Shown here: in pieces, positions 15,972 through 23,858 of the stretch
Numbering within the stretch: position 1 is the first letter of the stretch
How the letters are laid out: each line of letters opens with the position of its first letter
Position numbers and translations under genes: made by a program
NCBI GenBank assembly: GCA_964564735.1
Contig: CAZMCH010000059.1
Span: 1-26,113 of the forward strand
Length of the DNA stretch: 26,113 nucleotides
From: CAZMCH01 sp964564735
Lineage (GTDB): Bacteria > Poribacteria > DTPJ01
Reading direction: 5' to 3'
The notes under the pieces: model-generated
Told to the model about the DNA's origin: nothing
The model's database searches: none
What the model saw: the letters and a program-made list of their open reading frames with translations, nothing else

Positions 15972-16000
15972 TTAAGCTCGATATAGAATTTTGATATAAT
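15972..16000 (+). promoter_or_regulatory. Weak candidate promoter for the sigma-WD40 gene
   Basis: A perfect TATAAT at 15995-16000 lies 95 bases before the GTG start, but the -35 position at 17 bases spacing reads TTAAGC, a poor match. In AT-rich DNA this could be chance. A non-housekeeping sigma factor, including this one, could use another signal. Confidence 0.35.
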
Positions 16001-16095
16001 ATATTGGATTTAAAAAAATTTTTCTTCCTGTGGCATCTTTTTCCTTTTTACGGCATCTTATCTTATGAAAGATAAAATATGATAGGAGCAGTAAA

Positions 16096-19000
16096 GTGCG
16101 AACAGAAGATGGTTATATTATCAGTAAGTGTTTGAATGGCGAACCAGAAGCATTTGGATTCCTTGTTGATAAATACAAGGAAAGTGTTTATGCTTTTGCT
16201 TATGCCAAACTACGCAATTTCCATGATGCTGAGGATATTGCACAGGAAGTTTTTATCAAAGCTTACCAAAAACTCCACACACTTAGACATTGGGATAGCT
16301 TTCTTGCATGGCTCTATTCCATGACTTCCAACCTTTGTAAAACTTGGCTTCGGTCTCAATCAAGGCGACCTGATAATGATTCAATTGAAAATAACACAGA
16401 AACTTTAGGGATCATTTCCATCAATTCTTATCGTAAAGAAGCAATCAACGACTCAGTTTATGATGCTTTGGATTCTCTTCCTGAAATACACCGTCAAATA
16501 TTAACACTACACTATCTCGGTGGAATGAAAATCAAGGAAATTGCCATATTCCTCGGCATACCATCCCGCACTATTGCTAGACGTTTAAGCGAAAGCAAGT
16601 CGCAATTAAGGGAGGAGGTTCTTGGAACAATGGCTATAAATTTTGAAGCGCAAAGATTGCCTGTTGGATTTACGTTGCGTATTACGGAAATGGTCAGTCG
16701 GATAAAGGTTCAGCCATTTTTACCGACAAAGGCTTTGCCTTTAGGGCTTTCACTTGCAGTAGGAATTATTATTGCGATTTTTGGTCTCGGAACTTACTTT
16801 AATTTTCTGAATCTTTCATCTATATCATCAACCCCAGTATCTAAAATCAAAAAAAATTTCATAGGAAATATTCATGTTTTCGTATCGGATATACCACAAT
16901 TATCTTATGCTTCTGTAGGCGGTGGAAATAATAAGGGTTTGGGCGAATCAGAAGAACAAGATGCAGTTCTTATGGCGCCAAGAGGTGAAGGCGGGAAGAT
17001 TCCAGATGAGCCTTCTGTTCGTATGGGCAAGGGAACGCTTAGCGATATAGCATATTCTCCTGATGGCAAGATATTGGCAGTATCAACTGGTCTTGGGATT
17101 AGGTTATATGATGCAAATAATCTTGAAGAAATTGGTATATTAGAAGAAGATAAAGTAACTCCCGGAAATTTATATTTCAGTCCTGACGGAAAAACATTGG
17201 CTATCGCTAATAGGTATGGTATCTTCCTATGGGACATAGAGACCAAAAGACAGATGGGAACAATAAAGGGTGAGTTGGGATATGTGCTTTCTTTTAGCCC
17301 AGATGGCAAGATATTAGCATCAAATGGATCATGGAATGATAATACAATTTATCTTTTTGATGTGCAAAGCTTAAAACAAATAGGAGCTTTAAAAGGACAC
17401 ACAAATTTTATTAGCTTTGTCTGTTTTAACTCAGATGGGAAAATATTGCTCTCCGCTGGATATGATAAACTAATACGCCTTTGGGATGTTGTTGAGCAAA
17501 AACAGATAGGATCGCTTGAGGGACATCAAAAAGAAATAAGAAAATGGTCCTTTAGCTCAGATGGTAAAACAATAGCTACCTCAAGTGAAGATGAAAACGA
17601 AGGGATATTTCTTTGGGACATTCAAAGCCAGAAATTGATAGGAACTCTAAAAGGGCATAGAGGTTGGATAAATGGAATCGCTTTCAGTCCAGATGGTAGA
17701 ACACTTGCTTCCATTAGTGATGATCAAACCATAATTGTATGGGATACTTTAGAGCGAAAAGAAATCGGATTGATTAAAGTGCCTAAGGATGAAGGCACTT
17801 CATTTATATTCAGTCCAAATGGACAAAAACTAGCCTCAACAAATTTCGTTGAGCAAACAATTCGCTTTTGGGATATTAAAGAGCAGAAGCAAACAGGCAC
17901 AATAGACGGTTTTGATATGTGGCTATATGATGTTGCATTTAGCCCTGATGGAAAGACTATTGTAGCTGACCATAATTCCGCAATTAAATTTTGGGATGTT
18001 GAGAAACAAAAACAGATAGGTGATAGCATATTTACAACAGGAAATGACTACTGGTTCTGTGGGACAGTTGCCTATAGTCCTGATGGAAAATATGTTGTAG
18101 CAGGCACCCATGATGGAAAAATATATCTAATAGATGCAGAGAGCAAGAAAAAGATAGACGTTCTTACAGGTCATACTGATTGGGTGCGATCTCTTGCTTT
18201 TAGTCCCGATGGTAAATTGCTTGCATCCGGAAGTCTTGATATGACACTCTGGCTTTGGGATGTTGAGCAACGAAAAGAAATAAAAGTATTTAGAGGGATC
18301 CCTCATGCTCATGCAGTTACTTTTAGCCCTGATGGAAATTATCTCATCTGTGGTATTGGTGGAAATGGAGCTATCAATGTTTGGGATGTCAAAACCAAAG
18401 ATTTGATAAATGTTATACAACCACAAGGATACGTAATCTCTATTGCTATTAGCCCTGATGGTAAGACTCTTGCTTCTGGCTCTGCTGGATCAATTACTTT
18501 TTGGGATTTTACACAAAAAAAGCATGTCAAAACTGTTTGGGGAGGAAATGGTAATATACGTCATCTTCAATTTAGCCCGGATGGTGTATGGTTAGCATCT
18601 CAAAGCAATGATGGAACATGCAGAATCTGGGATGTTGAGACGAAAAAGGAGTTAGCTAATCTAAAAGGTCATAAAGGCGATATAACTGGAATGAATTTCA
18701 GCAAAGATGGGAAATGGTTGGCGACTTGCAGTGGAGATGGAACGATATTATTATGGGAAGTAAATATCCCCGTTGAAGGCAAAGCTGTAAATCCTATGGG
18801 AAAGGCAATTGATACATGGGGCAAGATAAAGAAAACAGACCTTTTCCAGAACTATCCCAACCCTTTCAATCCAGAGACATGGATACCTTTCTGTCTTTCT
18901 GAACCCGAAAACGTCAAAATCAAAATATACAGTCTAAAAGGCGAACTCGTCAGGACGCTTGATCTTGGGCAAAAACAGCCCGGACAATATACAACAAGAG

Positions 19001-19122
19001 AAAAATCTGCATATTGGGACGGTAGAAATGAAAACGGAGAGGTGGTCGCTTCAAACATGTATTTTTATGTTATGGAAGCGGGGGATTTCACAGAAACAAA
19101 AAAGATGGTTCTAATGCGCTGA
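16096..19122 (+). CDS. Membrane-tethered ECF sigma factor fused to 14 WD40 repeats and a FlgD-like C-terminus
   Basis: A 1008-residue multidomain protein. Residues 1-175 are an ECF sigma factor. Region 2 contains 'YAKLRNFHDAEDIAQEVFIK' and 'SFLAWLYSMTSNLCKTWL'. Region 4 contains 'LDSLPEIHRQILTLHYLGGM' followed by the helix-turn-helix 'KEIAIFLGIPSRTIARRL'. One membrane segment follows (about 213-236, 'LGLSLAVGIIIAIFGLGTYF'), then a low-complexity linker. Residues 314-890 carry 14 'FSPDG...LWD' repeats, the number needed for two seven-bladed propellers. Residues 916-1008 ('LFQNYPNPFNPETWIPF' ... 'KMVLMR') are a FlgD/sorting-like domain usual at the end of secreted poribacterial proteins. With the sigma domain in the cytoplasm, the propellers would lie outside the inner membrane. 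It may thus be a one-piece sensor and transcription factor, perhaps released by proteolysis. GTG start with AGGAG 7 bases upstream. No anti-sigma gene is adjacent. Confidence 0.9.
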   Translation: MRTEDGYIISKCLNGEPEAFGFLVDKYKESVYAFAYAKLRNFHDAEDIAQEVFIKAYQKLHTLRHWDSFLAWLYSMTSNLCKTWLRSQSRRPDNDSIENNTETLGIISINSYRKEAINDSVYDALDSLPEIHRQILTLHYLGGMKIKEIAIFLGIPSRTIARRLSESKSQLREEVLGTMAINFEAQRLPVGFTLRITEMVSRIKVQPFLPTKALPLGLSLAVGIIIAIFGLGTYFNFLNLSSISSTPVSKIKKNFIGNIHVFVSDIPQLSYASVGGGNNKGLGESEEQDAVLMAPRGEGGKIPDEPSVRMGKGTLSDIAYSPDGKILAVSTGLGIRLYDANNLEEIGILEEDKVTPGNLYFSPDGKTLAIANRYGIFLWDIETKRQMGTIKGELGYVLSFSPDGKILASNGSWNDNTIYLFDVQSLKQIGALKGHTNFISFVCFNSDGKILLSAGYDKLIRLWDVVEQKQIGSLEGHQKEIRKWSFSSDGKTIATSSEDENEGIFLWDIQSQKLIGTLKGHRGWINGIAFSPDGRTLASISDDQTIIVWDTLERKEIGLIKVPKDEGTSFIFSPNGQKLASTNFVEQTIRFWDIKEQKQTGTIDGFDMWLYDVAFSPDGKTIVADHNSAIKFWDVEKQKQIGDSIFTTGNDYWFCGTVAYSPDGKYVVAGTHDGKIYLIDAESKKKIDVLTGHTDWVRSLAFSPDGKLLASGSLDMTLWLWDVEQRKEIKVFRGIPHAHAVTFSPDGNYLICGIGGNGAINVWDVKTKDLINVIQPQGYVISIAISPDGKTLASGSAGSITFWDFTQKKHVKTVWGGNGNIRHLQFSPDGVWLASQSNDGTCRIWDVETKKELANLKGHKGDITGMNFSKDGKWLATCSGDGTILLWEVNIPVEGKAVNPMGKAIDTWGKIKKTDLFQNYPNPFNPETWIPFCLSEPENVKIKIYSLKGELVRTLDLGQKQPGQYTTREKSAYWDGRNENGEVVASNMYFYVMEAGDFTETKKMVLMR

Positions 19123-19141
19123 AAAGGCAAGGAGCAAAAAA

Positions 19142-19735
19142 ATGAGAAGACTAATTTTAATCGTGCTTTTGGTTTTGGTAGTTATGATTCCAAATCTAGT
19201 TTTTGCAGGCAATGTTTATTCACCAACAGTAAAAGCAACTTTCTATAATGAAGCTAAATACACCTCACCGGGTTTGCCGGGAGCAAAAGGAAGCGCAACA
19301 ATAACGTATTCATCCTCTAAACATGAATGGACTATTTCAATGAGTTTTTCTGGGCTTCTGAAAAATCATGACTATATATTTCAAATCAGCGCACAAGATC
19401 AATTAAAGAAAAGAATTGATATAAGCGTTAGAACCGATAAGACAGGAAAGATAAACACAGTAAGGACTCTTAATAATCTGGATAGTTATGATGATGCAGG
19501 GCTTGGTGGATTCAAAAATGAATCATATTCGCAATATGATATAGATAACGGTTTTTTTGGATATACTATTCTACGTTTTATAGACTTATCAGGAGAAAGT
19601 GGAGGAATAGTATTAGCAGATTTGGACCCTGAAACAGACCCTTATCTTAATGAATATCTTAGTTACTATCCCAATGCCTCTATGGTGATGAGAGCAAGGG
19701 AAGACGGTTATAGGGGATCTCTAGTGTTTAAATAA
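19142..19735 (+). CDS. Secreted protein of unknown function downstream of the sigma-WD40 gene
   Basis: A 197-residue exported protein. Signal peptide 1-22 ('MRRLILIVLLVLVVMIPNLV', cut after FA). The mature part appears mainly beta-stranded: 'KGSATITYSSSKHEWTISMS' resembles one strand pair of a CHRD-like or carbohydrate-binding sandwich, followed by 'GLLKNHDYIFQIS', 'VRTDKTGKINTVRTLNNLD' and 'GGIVLADLDPETDPYLN'. I do not recognise a family with certainty. It begins 19 bases after the sigma-WD40 stop with an AAGGAG site, so the two are almost certainly co-transcribed. It could be a partner or ligand of the exported propellers, or simply share regulation. Confidence 0.75.
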   Translation: MRRLILIVLLVLVVMIPNLVFAGNVYSPTVKATFYNEAKYTSPGLPGAKGSATITYSSSKHEWTISMSFSGLLKNHDYIFQISAQDQLKKRIDISVRTDKTGKINTVRTLNNLDSYDDAGLGGFKNESYSQYDIDNGFFGYTILRFIDLSGESGGIVLADLDPETDPYLNEYLSYYPNASMVMRAREDGYRGSLVFK

Positions 19736-19786
19736 AGAGCATTATAAGATTAACTAGATTAGTTTTTATATTTATAAATCTCTTTG

Positions 19787-19811
19787 AGTCTCCCTTTGTA
19801 AAAGGGAGACT
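19787..19811. terminator. Hairpin after the sigma-WD40 operon
   Basis: AGTCTCCCTTT and AAAGGGAGACT form a perfect 11-base stem around the loop GTA, 51 bases after the stop of the secreted-protein gene. The tail on the + strand (TGCCAAGTATTTTG) is only moderately T-rich, so termination is plausible but not certain. The sequence also resembles dispersed palindromes found between genes in other genomes. Confidence 0.5.
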
Positions 19812-20056
19812 TGCCAAGTATTTTGTATAATTTCATTCCGTTTTAATCATAATTATTTGTTACCCTACCTCAAAAATATATTGATCCCTATGGCAATATC
19901 TTTTTCTACCAATTACCTATATCTCTTTAATCCTGCAACTACAAATATATAGAGTCTTCAAAACTGATTTGTCATTAGGAAACTGATTCTTACTGCCTAT
20001 ATATATTAATTTTCTGATCTCATCGGCTAAATTTATATTATGTGGTTATTTTTCTT
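19812..20056. other. AT-rich intergenic stretch without recognisable content
   Basis: Together with the flanking hairpin and promoter this makes a 430-base gap before the first CBM9-like gene. I see no reading frame with a ribosome site, no RNA gene and no repeat shared with the rest of the window. It may hold an upstream control region for the strong promoter at 20057. Confidence 0.5.
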
Positions 20057-20085
20057 TTGACATAAATACAACGTTGCTTTATAAT
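20057..20085 (+). promoter_or_regulatory. Consensus sigma-70 promoter for the CBM9-like pair
   Basis: TTGACA, 17 bases, TATAAT: a perfect housekeeping promoter on both hexamers and spacing. Transcription would start near 20092, leaving a leader of about 74 bases. The leader contains a 6-base-pair hairpin at 20125-20142 (ATCTTG, six T, CAAGAT) and a GGGGG-type ribosome site at 20154-20158. High expression is expected. Confidence 0.85.
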
Positions 20086-20165
20086 GAGAAATATCGTTAT
20101 TACAGTGATCCTTTTTTACCATTGATCTTGTTTTTTCAAGATTATCACATTAAGGGGGTAAAAAA

Positions 20166-20978
20166 ATGTTGTATTCATTTGCAAAATTTTACAAAAGTCT
20201 ATTTTTTATTACAATGATTTTGCTTTTATTCATGGCTTTACCAAAGGTTTTTGCAGATGTAACCTATGCGGAAAATGTAGATCACTATTACGCCTTAAAA
20301 CGTGGAGATGTAGAAATTAAAATTGATGCAAATTTTGATGACTGGGCAACAGTTGAGAACATTCTTGTTATGGGTGAAAAAACATGGGAGCCTTTGGGCG
20401 GAACATGGGACGGACCCGCTGATTTGACAGCTAATCTTCAGATCATCTATGATGCAGATAACCTTTATTTTGCTCTTCAGGTTCAGGATGATGAATATGT
20501 TGCAGAAGGCGGAGGTTTCTGGGAAAATGACGGTCCTCAGATGGCGATTGATACATCCGCAGGTAAAATCCCAGCAGGATGGCCTAATAAAACCACACAT
20601 CTATATAATTTCTCTATAAAAGATGGATGGAACAAGGAAACAGGTCCATATCTTGGTGATGCAGAAATTGTAATGAAGCGTGACGAAGCAAAAAAGATGA
20701 ATCTTTTTGAATGGCGTATGCCCGTTGGAATAATTGCCGCCCCCGGAACAAAATTGACTCAAGGAATGGAGATCGCATTTGCAATTATTATAAACGACAG
20801 CGATCTTAATGCAAAAGGCCAAACAGGCTGGGTCGGCTGGGGTAATCATACTATCGTCTTTGGCAAAAATCCTGAAGAAATGAGAACCATCGTTTTAGGT
20901 GAAGATACAATAGGAACTGCTTCTGCTGTTAACTCAACAGGTAAACTAACCTCAACTTGGGGTTCTCTAAAAAAGTAA
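20166..20978 (+). CDS. Secreted CBM9-like carbohydrate-binding protein, paralogue 1
   Basis: A 270-residue exported protein. Signal peptide 1-30, ending 'MALPKVFA'. The mature part is a single CBM9/DOMON-like beta-sandwich. It opens with 'IKIDANFDDWATVENI' (51-66), the typical 'I-D-G-x-x-D-W' start. It continues with 'LQIIYDADNLYFALQVQDDE' (91-110), 'FWENDGPQMAID' (118-129) with the W-E-N-D-G binding motif, and 'GMEIAFAIIINDSD' (200-213). CBM9 relatives bind sugar ends or heme-like ligands; the ligand here is unknown and there is no catalytic domain. Next to it is a second copy of the same gene. The strong promoter and good ribosome site suggest an abundant periplasmic or surface protein. Confidence 0.82.
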   Translation: MLYSFAKFYKSLFFITMILLLFMALPKVFADVTYAENVDHYYALKRGDVEIKIDANFDDWATVENILVMGEKTWEPLGGTWDGPADLTANLQIIYDADNLYFALQVQDDEYVAEGGGFWENDGPQMAIDTSAGKIPAGWPNKTTHLYNFSIKDGWNKETGPYLGDAEIVMKRDEAKKMNLFEWRMPVGIIAAPGTKLTQGMEIAFAIIINDSDLNAKGQTGWVGWGNHTIVFGKNPEEMRTIVLGEDTIGTASAVNSTGKLTSTWGSLKK

Positions 20979-20987
20979 ATTTACCAT

Positions 20988-21017
20988 TTTAGCCCAATAT
21001 ATTCATATTGGGCTAAA
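20988..21017. other. Intercistronic hairpin between the CBM9-like paralogues
   Basis: TTTAGCCCAATAT and ATATTGGGCTAAA form a perfect 13-base stem with the loop ATTC. No T-run follows; the tail is TATATAAAG, running straight into the ribosome site of the next gene. It may stabilise the upstream mRNA or set unequal expression of the two genes, rather than fully terminate transcription. Confidence 0.6.
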
Positions 21018-21039
21018 TATATAAAGAGGTGGTGTTGTA

Positions 21040-21822
21040 ATGTATAAATTTATATGCGCCTTTTCTTTTATAATTATTTTTTCTTTGATATTTATGTTAC
21101 CTTATGCAGATGCAGCAAAAGTTGATGCCTCAAGAGCTGATAAGTTCTCGGTTTTACAGCGAGGTGGGTTTAATATTAAAATTGATGCAGACCTTAAGGA
21201 CTGGGCTTTAAATGATGAGATACTCTTTATGGGTAAAGATACATGGGAACCACTTGGCGGAACCTTAAAAAATGAAGATGATCAGAGCGCTGAATTAAAG
21301 ATATTATACGACAGTGATAATATATATTTTGGTTTGCTAGTTAAAGATGATGAATATGTTGCTCAAGGGGCAAATCCATGGGAAAATGATGGAGTTCAAA
21401 TAGCAATAGACCCTTCCGCAGGAAAGATAGCTGCTGGCTGGCCTAATGGAACAACGCATCTATATAACTTTTCCATCAAGGAAGGATGGCAAAAAGAAAC
21501 CGGTCCTTTTTTGGGTGATGCAGAAATTCAAATGGTGCGTAATGAAGCAACAAAACAAACTATATTTGAATGGCAGATGCCAAGTGATATTTTCGCTAAA
21601 AAGGGAACAACCCTCAAGGCAGGAATGGAGATTGCATTTGCAATAATCATCAACGACAGTGATAAAGATGCACCCGGACAAACAGGCTGGATCGGTTGGG
21701 GCAACCATACAATTGTTTTTGGCAAAAATCCCGAAGAAATGAAAACTCTTGTTTTATCTGCAAAAGCAATGTCTGTTGATCCAAAAAATAAACTAGCTAT
21801 TACATGGGGAGCGATTAAATAA
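21040..21822 (+). CDS. Secreted CBM9-like carbohydrate-binding protein, paralogue 2
   Basis: A 260-residue exported protein, clearly a tandem duplicate of the preceding gene; by eye about two thirds of aligned residues match. Signal peptide 1-25, ending 'PYADA'. Shared blocks include 'DTWEPLGGT', 'WENDGVQIAIDPSAGKI', 'AAGWPNGTTHLYNFSIKEGW', 'KETGPFLGDAEIQM', 'GMEIAFAIIINDSD' and 'GWGNHTIVFGKNPEEM'. The N-terminal 45 residues and the last 20 differ most, as expected for signal and tail regions. Ligand unknown. The ribosome site GAGGTGG precedes the ATG by about 10 bases. It is probably transcribed from the promoter at 20057 through the intercistronic hairpin. It converges on the cytochrome c biogenesis gene. 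Confidence 0.82.
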   Translation: MYKFICAFSFIIIFSLIFMLPYADAAKVDASRADKFSVLQRGGFNIKIDADLKDWALNDEILFMGKDTWEPLGGTLKNEDDQSAELKILYDSDNIYFGLLVKDDEYVAQGANPWENDGVQIAIDPSAGKIAAGWPNGTTHLYNFSIKEGWQKETGPFLGDAEIQMVRNEATKQTIFEWQMPSDIFAKKGTTLKAGMEIAFAIIINDSDKDAPGQTGWIGWGNHTIVFGKNPEEMKTLVLSAKAMSVDPKNKLAITWGAIK

Positions 21823-21833
21823 TATTAATGCAG

Positions 21834-21871
21834 GATACTGGATATTGAGTTAATTTTTAATATCCAGTATC
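21834..21871. terminator. Hairpin between convergent genes, likely bidirectional terminator
   Basis: GATACTGGATATT and AATATCCAGTATC form a perfect 13-base stem with a 12-base loop. It sits in the 63-base gap between the stops of the second CBM9-like gene (+) and the CcsA-like gene (-), where a two-way terminator is expected. Neither side has a good T-run, so efficiency is uncertain. Confidence 0.55.
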
Positions 21872-21885
21872 TCAAGTATCTGCGA

Positions 21886-22695
21886 TTACAAATAAGAGTG
21901 TAAACCTGACAATAAGAAATTTACTCCCAAAAACGTAAATATCACACATGCAAATCCGATTATTGAAGCGATTGCAGACGATTTGCCCTTCCACTTAGCA
22001 AATATCCTTAAATGCAAATAGATTGCGTATATTATCCAAGTAATCAAAGCCCAAGTTTCCTTTGGATCCCAAGACCAATAAGAACCCCAAGCGATATTTG
22101 CCCAAATCGAACCCGAAATTATACCTATCGTCAAAAATGGAAATCCAACACTTATAGACTTATAGCCTATCATATCAAGTTTGTCTTTTGATAACAAACT
22201 CTCTGGATTATTACTGCGCTTAATGAGATAAGCCAAACCAACCGCAAAAGAAATTGCAAAACACGCATAGGATATAAATGAAGTGCTTATATGAAATTCC
22301 AACCAATGACTTTGTAAAGCAGGAACAAGTGGGCTTGAGCCTTTATAATTGGGAGCTAATGCAGATGCAAAAGCTATTGAAAAAAAAGCCAATGGTGTGA
22401 TAATTGCACCCAAAACTTTTATACGAAGCCAAAATTGCAAAATAAGGTATGCAATAGCAATTAACCAAGACCAAAATACAAGCGTTTCATATATAGTCAC
22501 AAATGGAAAATGACCTGTTTCTTTTGTGCGTAATATTAAAGCCACTGTTTGGACTATTATTCCGCCAGCAAGTATCCAAGTTGCGAGTTTGCCAATTATA
22601 TCTCTTTTGAAAATTGCATATATTATGTAAAATACTGTAGAGAAAAAATAGGCAAATAAACTAATGAGGAAAAATAATTCGCTAAGATTTTCCAT
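21886..22695 (-). CDS. ccsA: CcsA/CcsB-type cytochrome c biogenesis (heme-handling) protein
   Basis: Inner-membrane protein of the CcsA/ResC/CcmC heme-handling family, which presents heme for attachment to c-type cytochromes. The frame extends to 22785, but that part overlaps the next gene. The start at 22695 has an AGGAG site 7 bases upstream and yields 269 residues with about eight membrane segments. The tryptophan-rich heme motif is clear: 'SIWANIAWGSYWSWDPKETW' (196-215). Conserved His candidates for heme ligation are H62 in 'GHFPFVTIYET', H135 in 'EFHISTSF' and H228 in 'YLHLR'. In system II it would need a ResB/Ccs1 partner, which is not in the window. It lies downstream of a URO-D-family gene, with a hairpin between. 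Confidence 0.9.
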   Translation of the reverse strand: MENLSELFFLISLFAYFFSTVFYIIYAIFKRDIIGKLATWILAGGIIVQTVALILRTKETGHFPFVTIYETLVFWSWLIAIAYLILQFWLRIKVLGAIITPLAFFSIAFASALAPNYKGSSPLVPALQSHWLEFHISTSFISYACFAISFAVGLAYLIKRSNNPESLLSKDKLDMIGYKSISVGFPFLTIGIISGSIWANIAWGSYWSWDPKETWALITWIIYAIYLHLRIFAKWKGKSSAIASIIGFACVIFTFLGVNFLLSGLHSYL

Positions 22696-22726
22696 ATATG
22701 CTCCTGAATAATGTTGTATATTATTA

Positions 22727-22750
22727 TAAGGGCGTATGTTTACGCCCTTA
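22727..22750. terminator. Hairpin between the URO-D-family gene and ccsA
   Basis: TAAGGGCGTA and TACGCCCTTA form a perfect 10-base stem with a 4-base loop, 3 bases after the stop of the URO-D-family gene (minus strand). The tail in that direction is TAATAATATA rather than a T-run. It could be a weak terminator or attenuator ahead of ccsA. Confidence 0.5.
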
Positions 22751-22753
22751 AAT

Positions 22754-23824
22754 CTAGTATTTCCCGTAATATCTAACCAATGCAATCACACGACAATAAT
22801 CAGAGAAACTCACGCTATCTGGAACAGAATGATCAGAGTGATAAATATAACCTCCACCAACTTTTGCAGTTGTAATTTTAGTGCGTATCTCTTCTTCGAT
22901 TTGATCCGCCTCTGTCATCTTACGGACATCAATTCCACCTTCAAGCACAAGTTCAGAGCCATATTTCTGTTTAAGTTCAATTACATCCATGCCAGCCTTT
23001 GTCTCAAGTGGATTTAGACCATCAATTCCAGCATCGATAAGATCAGGGAGCAATTCCATTATATTTCCGCATGAGTGAAGCATTACCTTTACACCCCTTT
23101 GATGCGCCCAATCACATAAACGCTTATGTGCTGGTTTCAATACATTTCGATAAGTATCAAGATCAAAGAATATACCGTTACGATAGCCAAGATCATCTGG
23201 AAATGATATGCAGTCGAAAGTATATCCCTCGTTCCAGACCATTTCTAGCATTGCTAAATCAACAGAAAGTGCATGATTAAACATATCTGAACACCATTCA
23301 GGATCGATAACCATCGCCATTAATATCGTTTCTGTTCCAACATGCCAGCTTGCAAAAACATCATATCCAAACCATGCTCCAGCTTGTATCCAATAGCCAT
23401 TTTCGCGCCACGATTTATAGCCATTTTTTAGATGATCCCAGTTGACACGATTTCGCTCTGGAGTCATACGTGCCTTTGCATCTGCCCATGTTGCTCTATC
23501 TTTTATCCTAAAATCGAGGAATTCAGGCACAGATGCAGATCGTTTCCAATTCTTCATCGTTGCCCCCCAAGCAGTCGTTACAATTGTGTAATCTGCTGTA
23601 TCCTCAATTACTTTTGACGGATAGCGGGGGCTATTATCAACACCTATTCCAACAATATTTTCAAACTCAAAAAATGTTCCAACACCTACATTAAGCGGGA
23701 GCCCTTCTTTGTGCCATCTAGCAACTGTTGATCCCCAAGGACCGTCTTCCATAGGTATCCTATCAGGTTCTTTATGATCATATACACATTTCATTCTTTC
23801 ATAAGTTGTCATTTCCTTTGCCAT
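22754..23824 (-). CDS. URO-D-family protein with H-S-C-G motif
   Basis: A 356-residue URO-D-superfamily protein, only distantly like the two at 5320-7452. 'MTTYERMKCVYDHKEPDRIP' is the family opening. 'FDCISFPDDLGYRNGIFFDL' is the conserved D-D-x-G block. 'VKVMLHSCGNIMELLPDLID' carries H250 and C252 of the metal site. 'GIDGLNPLETKAGMDVIELK' and 'LEGGIDVRKM' follow, and it ends with 'GGGYIYHSDHSVPDSVSF'. The motif set suggests a corrinoid/methyl-transfer or related role rather than heme-pathway HemE, but the substrate is unknown. A GGAGG site 7-8 bases before the ATG supports the start. It starts 34 bases after the DnaD-like gene and is probably in its operon. Confidence 0.85.
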   Translation of the reverse strand: MAKEMTTYERMKCVYDHKEPDRIPMEDGPWGSTVARWHKEGLPLNVGVGTFFEFENIVGIGVDNSPRYPSKVIEDTADYTIVTTAWGATMKNWKRSASVPEFLDFRIKDRATWADAKARMTPERNRVNWDHLKNGYKSWRENGYWIQAGAWFGYDVFASWHVGTETILMAMVIDPEWCSDMFNHALSVDLAMLEMVWNEGYTFDCISFPDDLGYRNGIFFDLDTYRNVLKPAHKRLCDWAHQRGVKVMLHSCGNIMELLPDLIDAGIDGLNPLETKAGMDVIELKQKYGSELVLEGGIDVRKMTEADQIEEEIRTKITTAKVGGGYIYHSDHSVPDSVSFSDYCRVIALVRYYGKY

Positions 23825-23858
23825 TATAGTCCTCCAATTAAGCTTTAAAGATTAATCC

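Larger units (their letters stand above)
15588..16095. other. Non-coding gap with inverted repeat and possible coding relic
   Basis: The gap between the divergent Hfq-like and sigma-WD40 genes. It contains the inverted repeat at 15696-15743 (listed separately). In one frame from 15872 to 15994 it contains protein-like segments ('FGSPKHEIELILYHDGKGAS', then after a stop 'EYMDNHLEKSIKLDIEF'), possibly the remnant of a lost gene. Near the sigma gene, GGCATCTT occurs twice within about 30 bases. No intact gene is seen. Confidence 0.5.

Noticed and set aside
16905..18530. Several minus-strand frames of 60-134 residues under the WD40 region
   Set aside because: They are reverse readings of the repeated FSPDG/LWD units; their similarity to each other comes from the WD40 repeats, and none has a ribosome site.
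22696..22785. Upstream extension of the CcsA-like gene
   Set aside because: It overlaps the URO-D-family gene and crosses the hairpin. The ATG at 22695 has a good ribosome site and gives the normal family length.
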